A stretch of DNA of 64,000 bases, from assembly GCA_937872535.1 (NCBI GenBank), contig CALMTC010000007.1, positions 1-64,000 of the forward strand. Direction: 5' to 3'. Shown one piece after another: positions 63,808-64,000 of this stretch. Numbering within the stretch: the stretch's first letter is position 1; each line of letters starts with the position of its first letter. The stretch is from an uncultured bacterium. GTDB lineage: Bacteria; Patescibacteriota; Gracilibacteria; Absconditabacterales; Absconditicoccaceae. The position numbers and the translations under genes were made by a program. Below the pieces are notes generated by a model. It worked only from the letters and a program-made list of their open reading frames with translations, ran no database searches and was not told the origin of the DNA.

Positions 63808-64000
63808 ATGAAAAAATATGATTGGGTGAAACAAGCTCAAGAGTTCATAAAAGACCATCTTGCCAAGGTGTTGGCTGTGTTTTTCTGGATGATAGCTCTC
63901 GTAATTTATAGTGCTGTGACTAGGCATTATGGCATTTCAAATATCGAGATGTTGAGAATGATTTATCATCTTATCTCTCACCCTCATCGAGGATTTCTGA
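63808..64000 (+). CDS. Membrane protein, truncated by the window edge
   Basis: The first 64 codons encode MKKYDWVKQAQEFIKDHLAK, then a TM (VLAVFFWMIALVIYSAVTR). No stop before 64000. No family can be called from this part. Confidence 0.55.
   Translation, partial: MKKYDWVKQAQEFIKDHLAKVLAVFFWMIALVIYSAVTRHYGISNIEMLRMIYHLISHPHRGFL

Noticed and set aside
484-64000. Widespread pseudogenes (standard code)
   Set aside because: Breaks occur only at UGA, never at random UAA/UAG, and the joined frames match full-length families.
484-64000. UGA as Trp (code 4) or selenocysteine
   Set aside because: UGA falls on invariant Gly in catalytic loops; no SECIS-like element or Sec-type context is seen.
1-64000. 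tRNA genes
   Set aside because: No cloverleaf or T-loop consensus was noticed in the intergenic regions by eye; a tRNAscan run would be decisive.

Overview
The window reads as a chromosomal segment of a Patescibacteria (CPR) bacterium that uses genetic code 25, in which UGA is glycine and only UAA and UAG stop. This points to Gracilibacteria (BD1-5) or Absconditabacteria (SR1). With the standard code nearly every housekeeping gene breaks into pieces. With UGA read as Gly they become full length, and UGA falls on invariant glycines: the GGQ of RF1, the Walker A loops of RecG and TsaE, the K+ channel filter, and the RNR and SHMT cores. Coding DNA is AT-rich, intergenic DNA more so. No tRNA, CRISPR array, transposase or prophage was seen.

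Layout. 1-1600: a possible methyltransferase tail and a shortened DUF1846 protein. 1700-5720: a class I ribonucleotide reductase operon (nrdB, a small acidic ORF, nrdA) behind two tandem NrdR-type boxes. 5920-7560: an unknown protein and rlmN. 7714-10589: a large unknown helical repeat protein split by an 11-bp tandem duplication. 10622-15600: an actin-fold-like unknown, a ZIP transporter, topA and rnpB. 15820-22900: secG, a peptide-type solute-binding protein, an M50 protease, prfA, recG and a histone-H1-like protein. 22956-27839: a Doc/Fic protein with a DUF2188 partner, nfo, a TOPRIM-like protein, murA, a two-TM K+ channel and a Nudix hydrolase. 27974-34525: an unknown protein, a candidate ncRNA behind a consensus promoter, murD, tsaE, a VanW-like protein and an HtrA protease. 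34604-39467: ftsX, a TPR protein, rplA, rplK, an unknown, nusG, secE and an SSB-like protein. 39851-43611: glyA and three poorly known proteins. 43740-47600: a 1286-residue secreted beta-helix/SLH surface protein. 47676-53442: a SulP permease, a phosphodiester-glycosidase-like protein, an HTH-PRTase regulator with a palindromic operator, and an ABC-F ATPase. 53592-58494: small proteins, lexA with a GAAC-N4-GTTC box, a TIM-barrel protein, uppS, a flavodoxin-like protein and an unknown. 58597-64000: a HisRS-Nudix fusion, a second candidate small transcript, a DEDD exonuclease, a WG-repeat protein, a DedA protein and a truncated membrane protein.

The genes serve DNA precursor supply and repair (nrdAB, nfo, recG, topA, lexA), translation (prfA, rlmN, hisS, rplA/K, tsaE), secretion (secE/G) and wall building (murA, murD, uppS, vanW-like, ftsX). 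Several families of short intergenic repeats run through the window, including an AT-rich motif (CCAGAAWAWAATTTTT) seen more than 20 times at gene borders. The least explained items are the roughly 400-nt candidate RNA at 29.63-30.07 kb, the split repeat protein at 7.7-10.6 kb, the HisRS-Nudix fusion, the Doc/DUF2188 pair and two ORFs whose natural end appears to be a UGA next to a terminator.
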